From Bradyrhizobium stylosanthis (GTDB lineage Bacteria > Pseudomonadota > Alphaproteobacteria > Rhizobiales > Xanthobacteraceae): a stretch of DNA of 64,000 nucleotides. The notes under the pieces are model-generated. The model did no database searches. It saw only the letters and a program-made list of their open reading frames with translations, and had not been told where the DNA came from. Positions 43,151 to 51,607 of the stretch are shown one piece after another (position 1 is the first letter of the stretch; every line of letters begins with the position of its first letter). The DNA lies in NCBI RefSeq assembly GCF_001641335.1, contig NZ_LVEM01000005.1, positions 310,001 through 374,000 of the forward strand, read 5' to 3'. Made by a program: the position numbers and the translations under genes.

Positions 43151-43714
43151 CTACGCTTTCAGAAATTCCGATGCCTTGTACAGCGAGCGGAACGGCAGGC
43201 CGGCCGCGCCGAACGTGTCGGTGGCGCCTTCCTCGCGGTCGACCATGGTCAGCACCAGCACCACATCGGCGCCGGTCTCGCGCACGGATTCCACCGCCTT
43301 CATCGCCGAGCCGCCGGTCGTGGTGACGTCCTCGACGATCACGACGCGCTTGCCCGCCAGCGTCTCGCCCCTGGGCAGGCCCTCTATTGCGAGCTTGGCG
43401 CCATGCTCCTTCGGCTTCTTGCGCACGAAGAAGGCCGCGATCGGATGGCCCTTGATCCAGGAGATCTGCGCCAGCGCGCCGGCGAGCGGCACCGCGCCCA
43501 TCTCGAGCCCGCCGATGAAATCGAGCTGGTCGTCCTTCAGCGCCTCGTAGGTCAGCTCGGCCAACAGCGTCGCGCCCTCGGGGTCGAGCATGGTCGGCTT
43601 GAGGTTGAAGTAGAAATCGCTCTTGCGGCCCGACGCGAGCGTCACCTCGCCCCGGCCGAATGAGCGCCGGCGGATGATCTCGAACAGGCGGGCGCGGGAA
43701 GCGGATTTCGACAC
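43151..43714 (-). CDS. pyrE: Orotate phosphoribosyltransferase
   Basis: The 187-residue enzyme makes orotidine 5'-phosphate from orotate and PRPP in pyrimidine synthesis. The PRPP-binding motif VVIVEDVTTTGGS is intact, and the N-terminal segment SGRKSDFYFNLKPTMLDPEG is typical. Start is GTG 43714 (VSKSASRARLFEII), with GAGGGA upstream. The longer frame to 44446 crosses the antisense GST gene and is rejected. Confidence 0.95.
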   Translation of the reverse strand: MSKSASRARLFEIIRRRSFGRGEVTLASGRKSDFYFNLKPTMLDPEGATLLAELTYEALKDDQLDFIGGLEMGAVPLAGALAQISWIKGHPIAAFFVRKKPKEHGAKLAIEGLPRGETLAGKRVVIVEDVTTTGGSAMKAVESVRETGADVVLVLTMVDREEGATDTFGAAGLPFRSLYKASEFLKA

Positions 43715-43918
43715 GGCGGTCCCTCGAACAGCTTTCTTGAAGGTGGCGGAATTTATCCGCGACGGCGGCGACATTCCAGAGGGGGTGGGCCCCGCAAGAC
43801 CACCGTCAACAGGGCATCGCCCGCGGCGGCCGGACAGCCACCATGCCCGACCGCCGGTTGTAACACCGCAAGGTCCTGGGCTAGTGGGATGCCAGACAAT
43901 GCGGGAAGGAACAGCCCT

Positions 43919-44545
43919 ATGACCATCGAGCTCCACACCTGGAATACGCCCAACGGCCGCAAGATTTCGGTCGCGCTGGAGGAAATGGGGCTGCCCTACA
44001 AGGTCATTCCGGTGAACATTACCAAGGGCGAGCAGATGGCGCCGGGGTTCCTCAAGCTGTCGCCCAACAACAAGATTCCCGCGATCGTCGACCCCGAGGG
44101 TCCCGACGGCAAGCCCGTCAGCATCTTCGAGTCCGGGGCGATCCTGCTCTATCTCGGCGAAAAGACCGGCAAATTCCTGCCGAAATCGCTTTCCGCCCGC
44201 ATCCCGGTCTATGAATGGCTGATGTGGCAGATGGGCGGCTTCGGCCCGATGCCCGGTCAGGTGCATCATTTCATCGCACTCGAGAACGAGCAGGACCGCG
44301 CCTATGGCCTGAAGCGCTACATGGCCGAGACCCGCCGGCTCTACGGCGTGCTGGACCGCCGCCTGGCAGACCGTGACTTCGTCGCCGGCGAGCTCTCGGT
44401 CGCCGATTTCGCCATCCTGGGCTGGGCCTGGCGTCACCCTCGCCACAAGGTTGATCTGGCCGACTTCCCCAACGTCAAGCGCTGGTACGAGGCGCTGATG
44501 GCGCGCCCGGCCGTGAAGCGCGGCATGGACGCCAAGCTGGATTAG
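43919..44545 (+). CDS. Glutathione S-transferase family protein
   Basis: The 208-residue protein has an N-terminal thioredoxin-like domain (MTIELHTWNTPNGRKISVAL, then NNKIPAIVDPEG and FESGAILLYLGEKTGKFLP) and a C-terminal helical domain (LSVADFAILGWAWRH). The TPNGRK opening and ESGAILLYL loop resemble the YghU/YfcG (Nu-class) GSTs, which act as disulfide-bond reductases. ATG 43919 has AAGGA upstream. Confidence 0.9.
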   Translation: MTIELHTWNTPNGRKISVALEEMGLPYKVIPVNITKGEQMAPGFLKLSPNNKIPAIVDPEGPDGKPVSIFESGAILLYLGEKTGKFLPKSLSARIPVYEWLMWQMGGFGPMPGQVHHFIALENEQDRAYGLKRYMAETRRLYGVLDRRLADRDFVAGELSVADFAILGWAWRHPRHKVDLADFPNVKRWYEALMARPAVKRGMDAKLD

Positions 44546-44711
44546 TCGCTCGGCTGTCGCACCTCGTGCCCCGGACGCAGTGCAGCGCGTAAGCGGTGCA
44601 CTGCAGAGCCGGGGCCTATGCCTCTCCGATTCTCGTTCTGGGCTTTCTGGGTCCCGGCTCTACGCTGCAGCGCGTCCGGGACACGGGCGGACTGTGGTTC
44701 GCGGCGTCCGC

Positions 44712-45347
44712 TCACACCTTCTTCGCTTCGACCGCCATCCGCACCGCGAGCCCGGCCAGCACCGTGCCCATGAGCCAGCGCTGCACCAGCATCCAGCTCG
44801 GCCGGCTCGCCAGGAACAGCGCAATCGATCCGGCGGCGAGCGCGATGATCGCATTGACGCTGACGCTGATCGCGATCTGGATCGCGCCCAGCACCACCGA
44901 CTGCGTCAGCATGCTGCCGGCGGCGGGATCGATGAACTGCGGCAGCAGCGCCAGATACAGCATCGCGATCTTCGGGTTGAGCAGATTGGTGACGAGGCCC
45001 ATCGCGAACAATTTGCGTGGGCTGTCGATCGCGAGCTTCTTCACCTCGAACGGCGAGCGCCCGCCCGGCTTCACCGCCTGCCAGGCGAGCCAGAGCATGT
45101 AGCCGGCGCCGGCAAAGCGCAGCGCGTCATAGGCAAAGGGAATCGCGAGCAGCAGCGCCGTGATGCCGAACGCCGCGCACAGCATGTAGAACACGAAGCC
45201 GAGCGCCACGCCGCCGAGCGACACGATGCCCGCCGCCGGGCCCTGCGTGATCGAGCGCGAGATCAGGTAGATCATGTTCGGCCCGGGCGTGAGCACGAGA
45301 CCGAGGCAGACGAGCGCGAAGCCGAGCAGGGCGGTGGTGTGGGGCAT
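44712..45347 (-). CDS. LysE/RhtB family amino acid exporter
   Basis: The 211-residue membrane protein has about six TM helices and the family hallmark LTPGPNMIYLISRSITQGP near the N-terminus. GLVTNLLNPKIAMLYLALLP in the middle is the second conserved motif. RhtB-type exporters pump out amino acids such as threonine or homoserine lactone. Substrate is not fixed by context. Confidence 0.92.
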   Translation of the reverse strand: MPHTTALLGFALVCLGLVLTPGPNMIYLISRSITQGPAAGIVSLGGVALGFVFYMLCAAFGITALLLAIPFAYDALRFAGAGYMLWLAWQAVKPGGRSPFEVKKLAIDSPRKLFAMGLVTNLLNPKIAMLYLALLPQFIDPAAGSMLTQSVVLGAIQIAISVSVNAIIALAAGSIALFLASRPSWMLVQRWLMGTVLAGLAVRMAVEAKKV

Positions 45348-45454
45348 GGCTGAACCGTTGCGGGAGATGGCACGGTTCTAGTCTGCGCGGGATCGCGGTG
45401 CCATCGCGCAATTGCTCGGAGGACAATTGGGTTGTCGCCGCGTACTCGCTGTAC

Positions 45455-45600
45455 TCCCTCGCCCCGTTCTTACGGGGAGAGGGTTGGGGTGAGGGGCCTC
45501 TCTCCCCGGGTGAGATCGTTGTGAGACCTGTACCCCCTCACCCGGAATCCGCGCTACGCGCGAATTCCGACCTCTCCCCGCAGGCGGGGAGAGGTAAGAA
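45455..45600. repeat. Intergenic palindromic repeat, copy 2 (CTCACCCCAACCCTCTCCCC type)
   Basis: This is the inverted counterpart of 3126-3268. It begins tccctcgccccgttcttacg and ends cctctccccgcaggcgggga followed by gaggtaagaa. It separates polA from the lysE-like gene and ends 4 nt from the polA stop codon. Confidence 0.85.
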
Positions 45601-45603
45601 AGG

Positions 45604-48600
45604 TCAGTGCGCCTCGTCCCAATTGTTCGCTGCGCGCGCATCCACGTGCAGCGGCACCGAGAGCAGCACGGCCGGGAACGGCGCGTCCTGCATCACGCGC
45701 TGCACGACGGGGAGCGTCGCCTCGACCTCGGCGTCGGGCACCTCGAAGATCAGTTCGTCATGCACCTGCAGCAGCATCTGCGCCGAGAGCTTCTTCTCGG
45801 CGAGCGCGTCCTCCACCCGCGTCATGGCGCGGCGGATGATGTCGGCTGCGGTGCCTTGCAGCCGCGCGTTGATCGCGGCGCGCTCGTTGAAGGCGCGCAC
45901 CGAGGCGTTCGAGGCCTTGATGTCGGGGTAGTGGCACTTGCGGCCGAACAGCGTGGTAACATAGCCGTGGCTGCGGCAGAAATCGCGCGTCTCGTCCATG
46001 TAGGCGCGGATGCCGGGGAAGCGCTCGAAATATTTCTTGATGTAGGCGGAGGCCTCCTCGCGCGCGATGCCGAGCTGGTTGGCGAGGCCGAACGCGGAGA
46101 TGCCGTAGATGATGCCGAAATTGATCGCTTTCGCGCGGCGGCGGATCTCGCTCGGCATGCCCTTGATCGGCACGCCGAACATTTCGGAGGCGGTCATCGC
46201 GTGAATGTCGAGCCCGTCGCGGAACGCCTGCTTCAGCACGGGGATGTCGGCGATTTCCGCCAGCAGCCGCAGCTCGATCTGCGAATAGTCGGCGGAGACC
46301 AGCTTGTGCCCCTTCGTCGCGATGAAGGCGCGGCGGATCTTGCGGCCGTCCTCGGTACGCACCGGGATGTTCTGCAAGTTCGGCTCGTTCGACGACAGCC
46401 GGCCCGTCGTGGTCGCGGCCAGCGCGTAGGTCGTATGCACGCGGTGCGTCTGCGGGTTGACGTAGGTCGGCAGCGCGTCGGTGTAGGTCGATTTCAGCTT
46501 CGAGACCTGCCGCCACTCCAGGATCTTCTTCGGGAAGTCGTGGCCCTGCTCGGCGAGATCGTCCAGCACCTGCGCGGTGGTGGACCACGCACCGGTCTTG
46601 GTCTTGGTACCGCCTGAGAGGCCCATCTTGCCGAACAGGATGTCGCCGATCTGCTTGGGGCTGCCGACATTGACGGGCTCGCCCGCGATCTCCTGGATCT
46701 CGGCCGCGACGCGCGCGGCGGTCTGGGCGAAGTCGCCTGACAGGCGCGACAGCACCTGGCGGTCGATCGAGATGCCGCGCCGCTCCATGCGCGCGAGCAC
46801 GGAGACCAGTGGCCGCTCCAGCGTCTCGTAGACGGTCGTCATGTGCTCGCCGACGAGGCGCGGCTTCAGCACGCGCCAGACGCGCACGGTCATGTCGGCG
46901 CCTTCGGCCGACAGCGGTGCGGCCTTCTCGATCGGCACCTGGTCGAACGTGATCTTGTTCTTGCCGCTGCCGAGCAGCTCGCTCTCCTTCAGCATGGCGT
47001 GGCCGAACCAGCGCTCGGACAGCGATTCCAGCGCGTGCGAGCCGCGGCCGGCGTCGAGCACGTAGGAGATCAGCAGCGCATCGTCGATGTTGCGCAGGGT
47101 GATGCCGTGCTGTGCCAGCATCACGGCGGTGAACTTGACGTCGAAGCCGATCTTGAGGATGCCCGCCGATTCCAGCACCGGCCGCAGCGCTTCGATGGCG
47201 TCGGCATGCTTGACCTGGTCGGGCGCAAGGCCCGCGTCGAACAGGCCGCCATCGCCGCCGGACTGCTTGTGCGCCAGCGGCACATAGCAGGCCTCGTTCG
47301 GCGCCAGCGCCAGCGCGATGCCGCAGAGATCGGCCTGCATCGGGTCGATGCTGTTCGCCTTGATCTCGATCGCGACATGGCCGGTGTCATGGATGCGCGC
47401 GATGAAGGCGTTCAGCTCCTTCAGCGACTTGATCGCCTGATATTTGGCCCGATCGACCGGCAGCTTGCGCAGCGCCTCCTCGCGCGCCGCAGCGAGCGAG
47501 ACCGGCGCGCCCTTCGGGCTCGCGGCCTTGTCTTCCTTGTTGGCCGATTTGTTGGGCGCGCCCGCGCGGGCCTGTGGCGCGGTGCCTGTTCCCGGCGCGG
47601 GCGTGACGTCCGAGGGCGGCAGCGGCGAGAACACGCTGGCGCCGCTGGCATAGCCGGGATCGGCGTCCACATTGGAGGGATCGACCTGCGCATAGTCGGC
47701 GACACGCCGGGTCAGCGTGGTGAATTCCATCGCCTTCAGGAACGCGATTAGCTTGCGCGCGTCCGGCTCCTGGACGGCGAGATCGTCCAGCGGCACGTCC
47801 AGCGCGACCTTGTCGTCGAGCAGCACGAGCTGCCGCGAGATGCGCGCCTTCTCGGCGTTTTCGAGCAGGGCCTCACGCCGCTTCGGCTGCTTGATCTCGG
47901 TGGCGCGGAACAGGAGCTGTTCGAGGTCGCCATATTCGGTGATCAACTGCGCCGCGGTCTTGATGCCGATGCCGGGCACGCCGGGCACGTTGTCGGTGGA
48001 ATCGCCGGCGAGCGCCTGCACTTCCACCACCTTCTCCGGCGGCACGCCGAACTTCTCGATCACCTCGGGGATGCCGATGCGGCGATCCTTCATGGTGTCG
48101 TACATCATGATCTTGTCGTTCACGAGCTGCATCAGATCCTTGTCGGAGGACACGATGGTCGTGGTGGCGCCGCGCGCGGAAGCCTGCCGCGCATAGGTCG
48201 CGATGAGATCGTCGGCCTCGAAGCCGACTTGCTCCAGGCAGGGCAGGTCGAAGGCGCGCACCGCTTCGCGGATCAGCGCGAATTGCGGGATCAGATCGTC
48301 CGGGGCCGGCGGCCGGTGTGCCTTGTACTCGGGATAGATCTTGTTGCGGAAGGTGACCTCCGACTTGTCGAACACGATCGCCAGATGCGTCGGCCGATTG
48401 TCCTCCGGCATGTCGCGCAGCAGCTTCCACAGCATGTTGCAGAAGCCGAGCACCGCGTTGACCTGCAGGCCGTCGGACTTGCGGTTCAGCGGCGGCAGCG
48501 CGTGATAGGCGCGGAAGATGTAGCCGGAACCGTCCACCAGGAAGATATGGTCACCCTTGCCGGCCGCCTTCGCCGCGACCGGTTTGGCAGCAGCTGTCGC

Positions 48601-48684
48601 AGCAGCGGGCATTTTCTCGGCGGCAGCCTTTGGCGCGGCCTTGGTGTCAGCTTTGGCGGTGGTCTTCGGGGATGTCTTGGGCAT
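45604..48684 (-). CDS. polA: DNA polymerase I (proofreading domain apparently inactive)
   Basis: The 1026-residue protein starts with an Ala/Lys-rich tail (1-43), then a 5'-3' nuclease domain (about 45-330), a 3'-5' exonuclease-like domain (about 415-610) and the polymerase domain. The polymerase motifs are intact (SADYSQIELRLLAEI, INFGIIYG, QVHDELIFEV). In the exonuclease-like domain the E. coli residues Asp355, Glu357, Asp424, Tyr497 and Asp501 align with Glu440, Lys442, Thr519, Leu591 and Gly595, so proofreading is probably lost. It should fill gaps and remove primers. ATG 48684 is chosen because the upstream frame enters a repeat. Confidence 0.95.
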   Translation of the reverse strand: MPKTSPKTTAKADTKAAPKAAAEKMPAAATAAAKPVAAKAAGKGDHIFLVDGSGYIFRAYHALPPLNRKSDGLQVNAVLGFCNMLWKLLRDMPEDNRPTHLAIVFDKSEVTFRNKIYPEYKAHRPPAPDDLIPQFALIREAVRAFDLPCLEQVGFEADDLIATYARQASARGATTTIVSSDKDLMQLVNDKIMMYDTMKDRRIGIPEVIEKFGVPPEKVVEVQALAGDSTDNVPGVPGIGIKTAAQLITEYGDLEQLLFRATEIKQPKRREALLENAEKARISRQLVLLDDKVALDVPLDDLAVQEPDARKLIAFLKAMEFTTLTRRVADYAQVDPSNVDADPGYASGASVFSPLPPSDVTPAPGTGTAPQARAGAPNKSANKEDKAASPKGAPVSLAAAREEALRKLPVDRAKYQAIKSLKELNAFIARIHDTGHVAIEIKANSIDPMQADLCGIALALAPNEACYVPLAHKQSGGDGGLFDAGLAPDQVKHADAIEALRPVLESAGILKIGFDVKFTAVMLAQHGITLRNIDDALLISYVLDAGRGSHALESLSERWFGHAMLKESELLGSGKNKITFDQVPIEKAAPLSAEGADMTVRVWRVLKPRLVGEHMTTVYETLERPLVSVLARMERRGISIDRQVLSRLSGDFAQTAARVAAEIQEIAGEPVNVGSPKQIGDILFGKMGLSGGTKTKTGAWSTTAQVLDDLAEQGHDFPKKILEWRQVSKLKSTYTDALPTYVNPQTHRVHTTYALAATTTGRLSSNEPNLQNIPVRTEDGRKIRRAFIATKGHKLVSADYSQIELRLLAEIADIPVLKQAFRDGLDIHAMTASEMFGVPIKGMPSEIRRRAKAINFGIIYGISAFGLANQLGIAREEASAYIKKYFERFPGIRAYMDETRDFCRSHGYVTTLFGRKCHYPDIKASNASVRAFNERAAINARLQGTAADIIRRAMTRVEDALAEKKLSAQMLLQVHDELIFEVPDAEVEATLPVVQRVMQDAPFPAVLLSVPLHVDARAANNWDEAH

Positions 48685-48758
48685 GGCCGCAATGTATGAA
48701 TTTTTGCGGGGTTTGACAGCCTTTGGAGGGGGATTTTTGGCGGGATTCCCACATCTCT

Positions 48759-48881
48759 CGTCGTCCCGGCGAAGGCCGGGACCCATAACCACAGGGCGTA
48801 GTTTGGCGAAGATTCGGAGTTACCATCGACCGCTATAACTAAGTTTTCGGAGTATGGGTCCCGGCCTTCGCCGGGACGACG
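48759..48881. repeat. Inverted-repeat element, CGTCGTCC family, without gene
   Basis: Perfect 29-nt inverted arms (48759-48787, starting cgtcgtcccggcgaaggcc; 48853-48881) enclose 65 nt. The arms differ only slightly from those flanking the GIY-YIG gene at 41034-41430. Confidence 0.85.
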
Positions 48882-48903
48882 GCGTGGAGAATGCGTCGCT
48901 CCG

Positions 48904-49971
48904 CTACTCCGCCGCCTGCAGCACCGGCCCTGCCTTCTTCGGCGCGATCCAGAACGCGTCCGGCCGCTCGAAGAGGAAGCGCGCGTTGAACAGCAAGGCA
49001 ACCTTCCAGATCGCAAGCGCGCCGAGCACGCCGGCGATGGTGACGATCAGCGACACCGTGCCGATATCGGGGATGATGCCGGTGCGCAGCAGCAGCGTGC
49101 GCGTCGCGGCCATCGGCAGGAAGAAGGCGAGATAGATCACGATCGAATGCTCGCCGCAGAAGCGGAAGAAGTTGAGCCATTGCGCGCGCGCCAGCAGCGT
49201 GCCCATCGTGATGATGGCACAGGCGCCGGCGAAGCCGAGCGCGAGCGACACGGTCTTCCATTCGCTGGCGCCAATTGAAACGAGGCCGGCATTGACCAGT
49301 GCCCAGGCCGCGAGCGCCGCAAGCGCCCACGCCGGATGATTGCGCGCGCGATCCGACAGCGCGAACACGTAAGGCGCGAACAGATAGCCCGAGTAGAAAT
49401 AGACGAAGCGCGAGCAGAATTCGTCGATCGCGGTCCACCCCGTCGAGATGCGCGCCGTCTCCAGCGCGGCGGCGATGAGCCAGATCGCGAGCGGCGGAAA
49501 TTTGCGTGTCAGTTTTGTGACGACGAAGAACACCGGCAGCAGGTAGATGAACCAGAGCGTGCCGAACGGCTCGATGAAGGATTCGAGATACAGCAGGCCC
49601 ACCTCGCGCCAGCTCGACTCGGCCGCGAAGGCCGGCGCCTTGAAGCCGAACTGGATTGTCACCCAGACGACATAGAAATAGGCGAAATGCATCACCTTGC
49701 GGTCGAGATAGGTGCGCCAGTCGCGGTCGATCACGAGCGGCAGGAACAGGCCCGAAATCAGGAAGAAATCCGGCATCCGGAACGGCTTTGCGAAGGCCAC
49801 GGCGACATGCATGAAACCGGTCTTGCCGGCGGCGAGCTCGACCCCCAGCACCGAATGCATCATCACCACCATGACGATGCAGATGCCCTTGGCGTAGTCG
49901 ACCCAGTCGACACGCGCGGCAGCGGAGGCCCTGGGAAGCCCGTTTGCGGCGATTGTGCCTGATGCAGCCAT
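48904..49971 (-). CDS. Acyltransferase family 3 membrane protein
   Basis: The 355-residue protein has about ten TM helices and the family opening WVDYAKGICIVMVVMMHSVL with a conserved His. FRMPDFFLISGLFLPLVIDR and GTLWFIYLLPVFFVVTKLTR are further family segments. Acyltransferase-3 proteins add acetyl or succinyl groups to exopolysaccharide, O-antigen or other envelope glycans. The divergent UDP-glucose dehydrogenase gene next door supports a role in polysaccharide modification, but this is inference. Confidence 0.85.
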   Translation of the reverse strand: MAASGTIAANGLPRASAAARVDWVDYAKGICIVMVVMMHSVLGVELAAGKTGFMHVAVAFAKPFRMPDFFLISGLFLPLVIDRDWRTYLDRKVMHFAYFYVVWVTIQFGFKAPAFAAESSWREVGLLYLESFIEPFGTLWFIYLLPVFFVVTKLTRKFPPLAIWLIAAALETARISTGWTAIDEFCSRFVYFYSGYLFAPYVFALSDRARNHPAWALAALAAWALVNAGLVSIGASEWKTVSLALGFAGACAIITMGTLLARAQWLNFFRFCGEHSIVIYLAFFLPMAATRTLLLRTGIIPDIGTVSLIVTIAGVLGALAIWKVALLFNARFLFERPDAFWIAPKKAGPVLQAAE

Positions 49972-50165
49972 GGTGTCCCTTTTCGAGGCGTGTTCCGCCC
50001 GGCCCTGTATGGGCGCGGGGCAGTTTGCAGCGCCCCGGTTTCCGACTTCTTTACCGGTTCAATTCGCGTGCCGGTTTTTACGTCGCAGACGGTTCCCTTC
50101 CACCGGGAAAATGCTAAACCGCCCCGCGTTGGGGTTTCGTTAACCAAGCAGGAACAGGGTTTTTC

Positions 50166-51476
50166 ATGCGAATCGCGATGATCGGAACGGGCTATGTGGG
50201 ACTGGTGTCCGGAGCCTGCTTTGCGGATTTCGGTCACGACGTCACCTGCGTCGACAAGGACGAGAGGAAGATCGCAGCCCTTCACCGTGGCGAGATCCCG
50301 ATCTACGAGCCCGGCCTCGACGAGCTGGTCGCAACCAACGTGAAGGCCAAGCGGCTCGACTTCACCACCGACCTCTCCAAGCCGGTCGCCGACGCTGACG
50401 CCGTGTTCATCGCGGTCGGCACGCCGTCGCGCCGCGGCGACGGTCATGCCGACCTGTCCTACGTCTACGCCGCCGCGAAAGAGATCGCGCAGTCGCTGTC
50501 CGGCTTCACCGTCGTCGTGACGAAGTCGACCGTGCCCGTCGGCACCGGCGACGAGGTCGAGCGCATCATTCGCGAGACCAATCCGAAGGCCGACGTCGTC
50601 GTTGCCTCCAACCCCGAGTTCCTGCGCGAAGGCGCGGCGATCCGCGACTTCAAGTTTCCGGATCGCGTCGTGGTCGGCACCTCCGACGAGCGCGGCCGCA
50701 AGGTGATGGGCGACATCTATCGCCCGCTGTCGCTGAACCAGGCGCCGCTGATGTTCACCGCGCGCCGCACCGCCGAGATGATCAAATACGCCGCGAACGC
50801 GTTCCTCGCGACCAAGATCACCTTCATCAACGAGATCGCCGATCTCTCCGAGAAGGTCGGCGCCAATGTGCAGGAGGTCGCGCGCGGCATTGGCCTCGAC
50901 AATCGCATCGGCACCAAGTTCCTGCATGCCGGCCCCGGCTTCGGCGGCTCGTGCTTCCCGAAGGACACCAAGGCGCTGATCAAGATCGCGCAGGATTACG
51001 ACGTGAGTTTGCGCATCGTCGAATCCGTGCTGGCGGTCAACGAGAACCGCAAGCGCGCGATGGCGCGGAAGGTCGGCCAGGCGCTCGGCGGCTCCTTGCG
51101 CGGCAAGACCATCGCGGTGCTCGGCCTCACCTTCAAGCCCGACACCGACGACATGCGTGATGCGCCGTCGATCCCGCTCGTCACCGGCCTCATCGACATG
51201 GGCGCGAAGGTGAAGGCCTTCGACCCCGTCGGCATGGAGCAGGCCAAGGGTGAGCTGCCCAACATCAACTATTGCGAGGATGCCTATTCCTGTGCGCAAG
51301 GAGCCGACGCGCTGGTCGTCGTCACCGAATGGGTGCAGTTCCGCGGTCTCGATCTCGACCGGCTGAAGAGCGTCATGGCACAGCCCGTCGTCGTCGACCT
51401 CCGCAACATCTACAGCCCCGAAGACATGCGCGCCGCCGGCTTCACCTATGAGAGCGTCGGCCGTCCGTCGGCGTAG
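50166..51476 (+). CDS. ugd: UDP-glucose 6-dehydrogenase
   Basis: The 436-residue enzyme oxidises UDP-glucose to UDP-glucuronate with NAD, supplying exopolysaccharide or capsule synthesis. The Rossmann motif is MRIAMIGTGYVGLVSGACFA and the catalytic Cys is Cys263 in GFGGSCFPKDT. The C-terminal UDP-binding domain includes VLGLTFKPDTDDMRDAPS. It is divergent from the acyltransferase-3 gene with a 194-nt shared upstream region. Confidence 0.95.
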   Translation: MRIAMIGTGYVGLVSGACFADFGHDVTCVDKDERKIAALHRGEIPIYEPGLDELVATNVKAKRLDFTTDLSKPVADADAVFIAVGTPSRRGDGHADLSYVYAAAKEIAQSLSGFTVVVTKSTVPVGTGDEVERIIRETNPKADVVVASNPEFLREGAAIRDFKFPDRVVVGTSDERGRKVMGDIYRPLSLNQAPLMFTARRTAEMIKYAANAFLATKITFINEIADLSEKVGANVQEVARGIGLDNRIGTKFLHAGPGFGGSCFPKDTKALIKIAQDYDVSLRIVESVLAVNENRKRAMARKVGQALGGSLRGKTIAVLGLTFKPDTDDMRDAPSIPLVTGLIDMGAKVKAFDPVGMEQAKGELPNINYCEDAYSCAQGADALVVVTEWVQFRGLDLDRLKSVMAQPVVVDLRNIYSPEDMRAAGFTYESVGRPSA

Positions 51477-51506
51477 GGCTGATAATTCGCCACAGCGCAT
51501 AATTCC

Positions 51507-51595
51507 GTCATGGCCGGGCTTGTCCCGGCTATCCACGTCTTGTTCACTCGCAGGTGAAAGAACGTGGATGTCCGGGACAAGCCCGGGCATGACGA
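51507..51595. repeat. Inverted-repeat element, CGTCATG family
   Basis: Ends cgtcatggccgggcttgtcc and ggacaagcccgggcatgacg are inverted copies, and the inner part is a short loop. It lies between ugd and hrpB, 12 nt before the hrpB start. Confidence 0.85.
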
Positions 51596-51607
51596 CCGGA
51601 TGATTCC

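Noticed and set aside
43715..44446. N-terminal extension of pyrE to 44446
   Set aside because: It would be antisense to the GST gene and make PyrE more than twice its normal size; GTG 43714 with GAGGGA fits the family.
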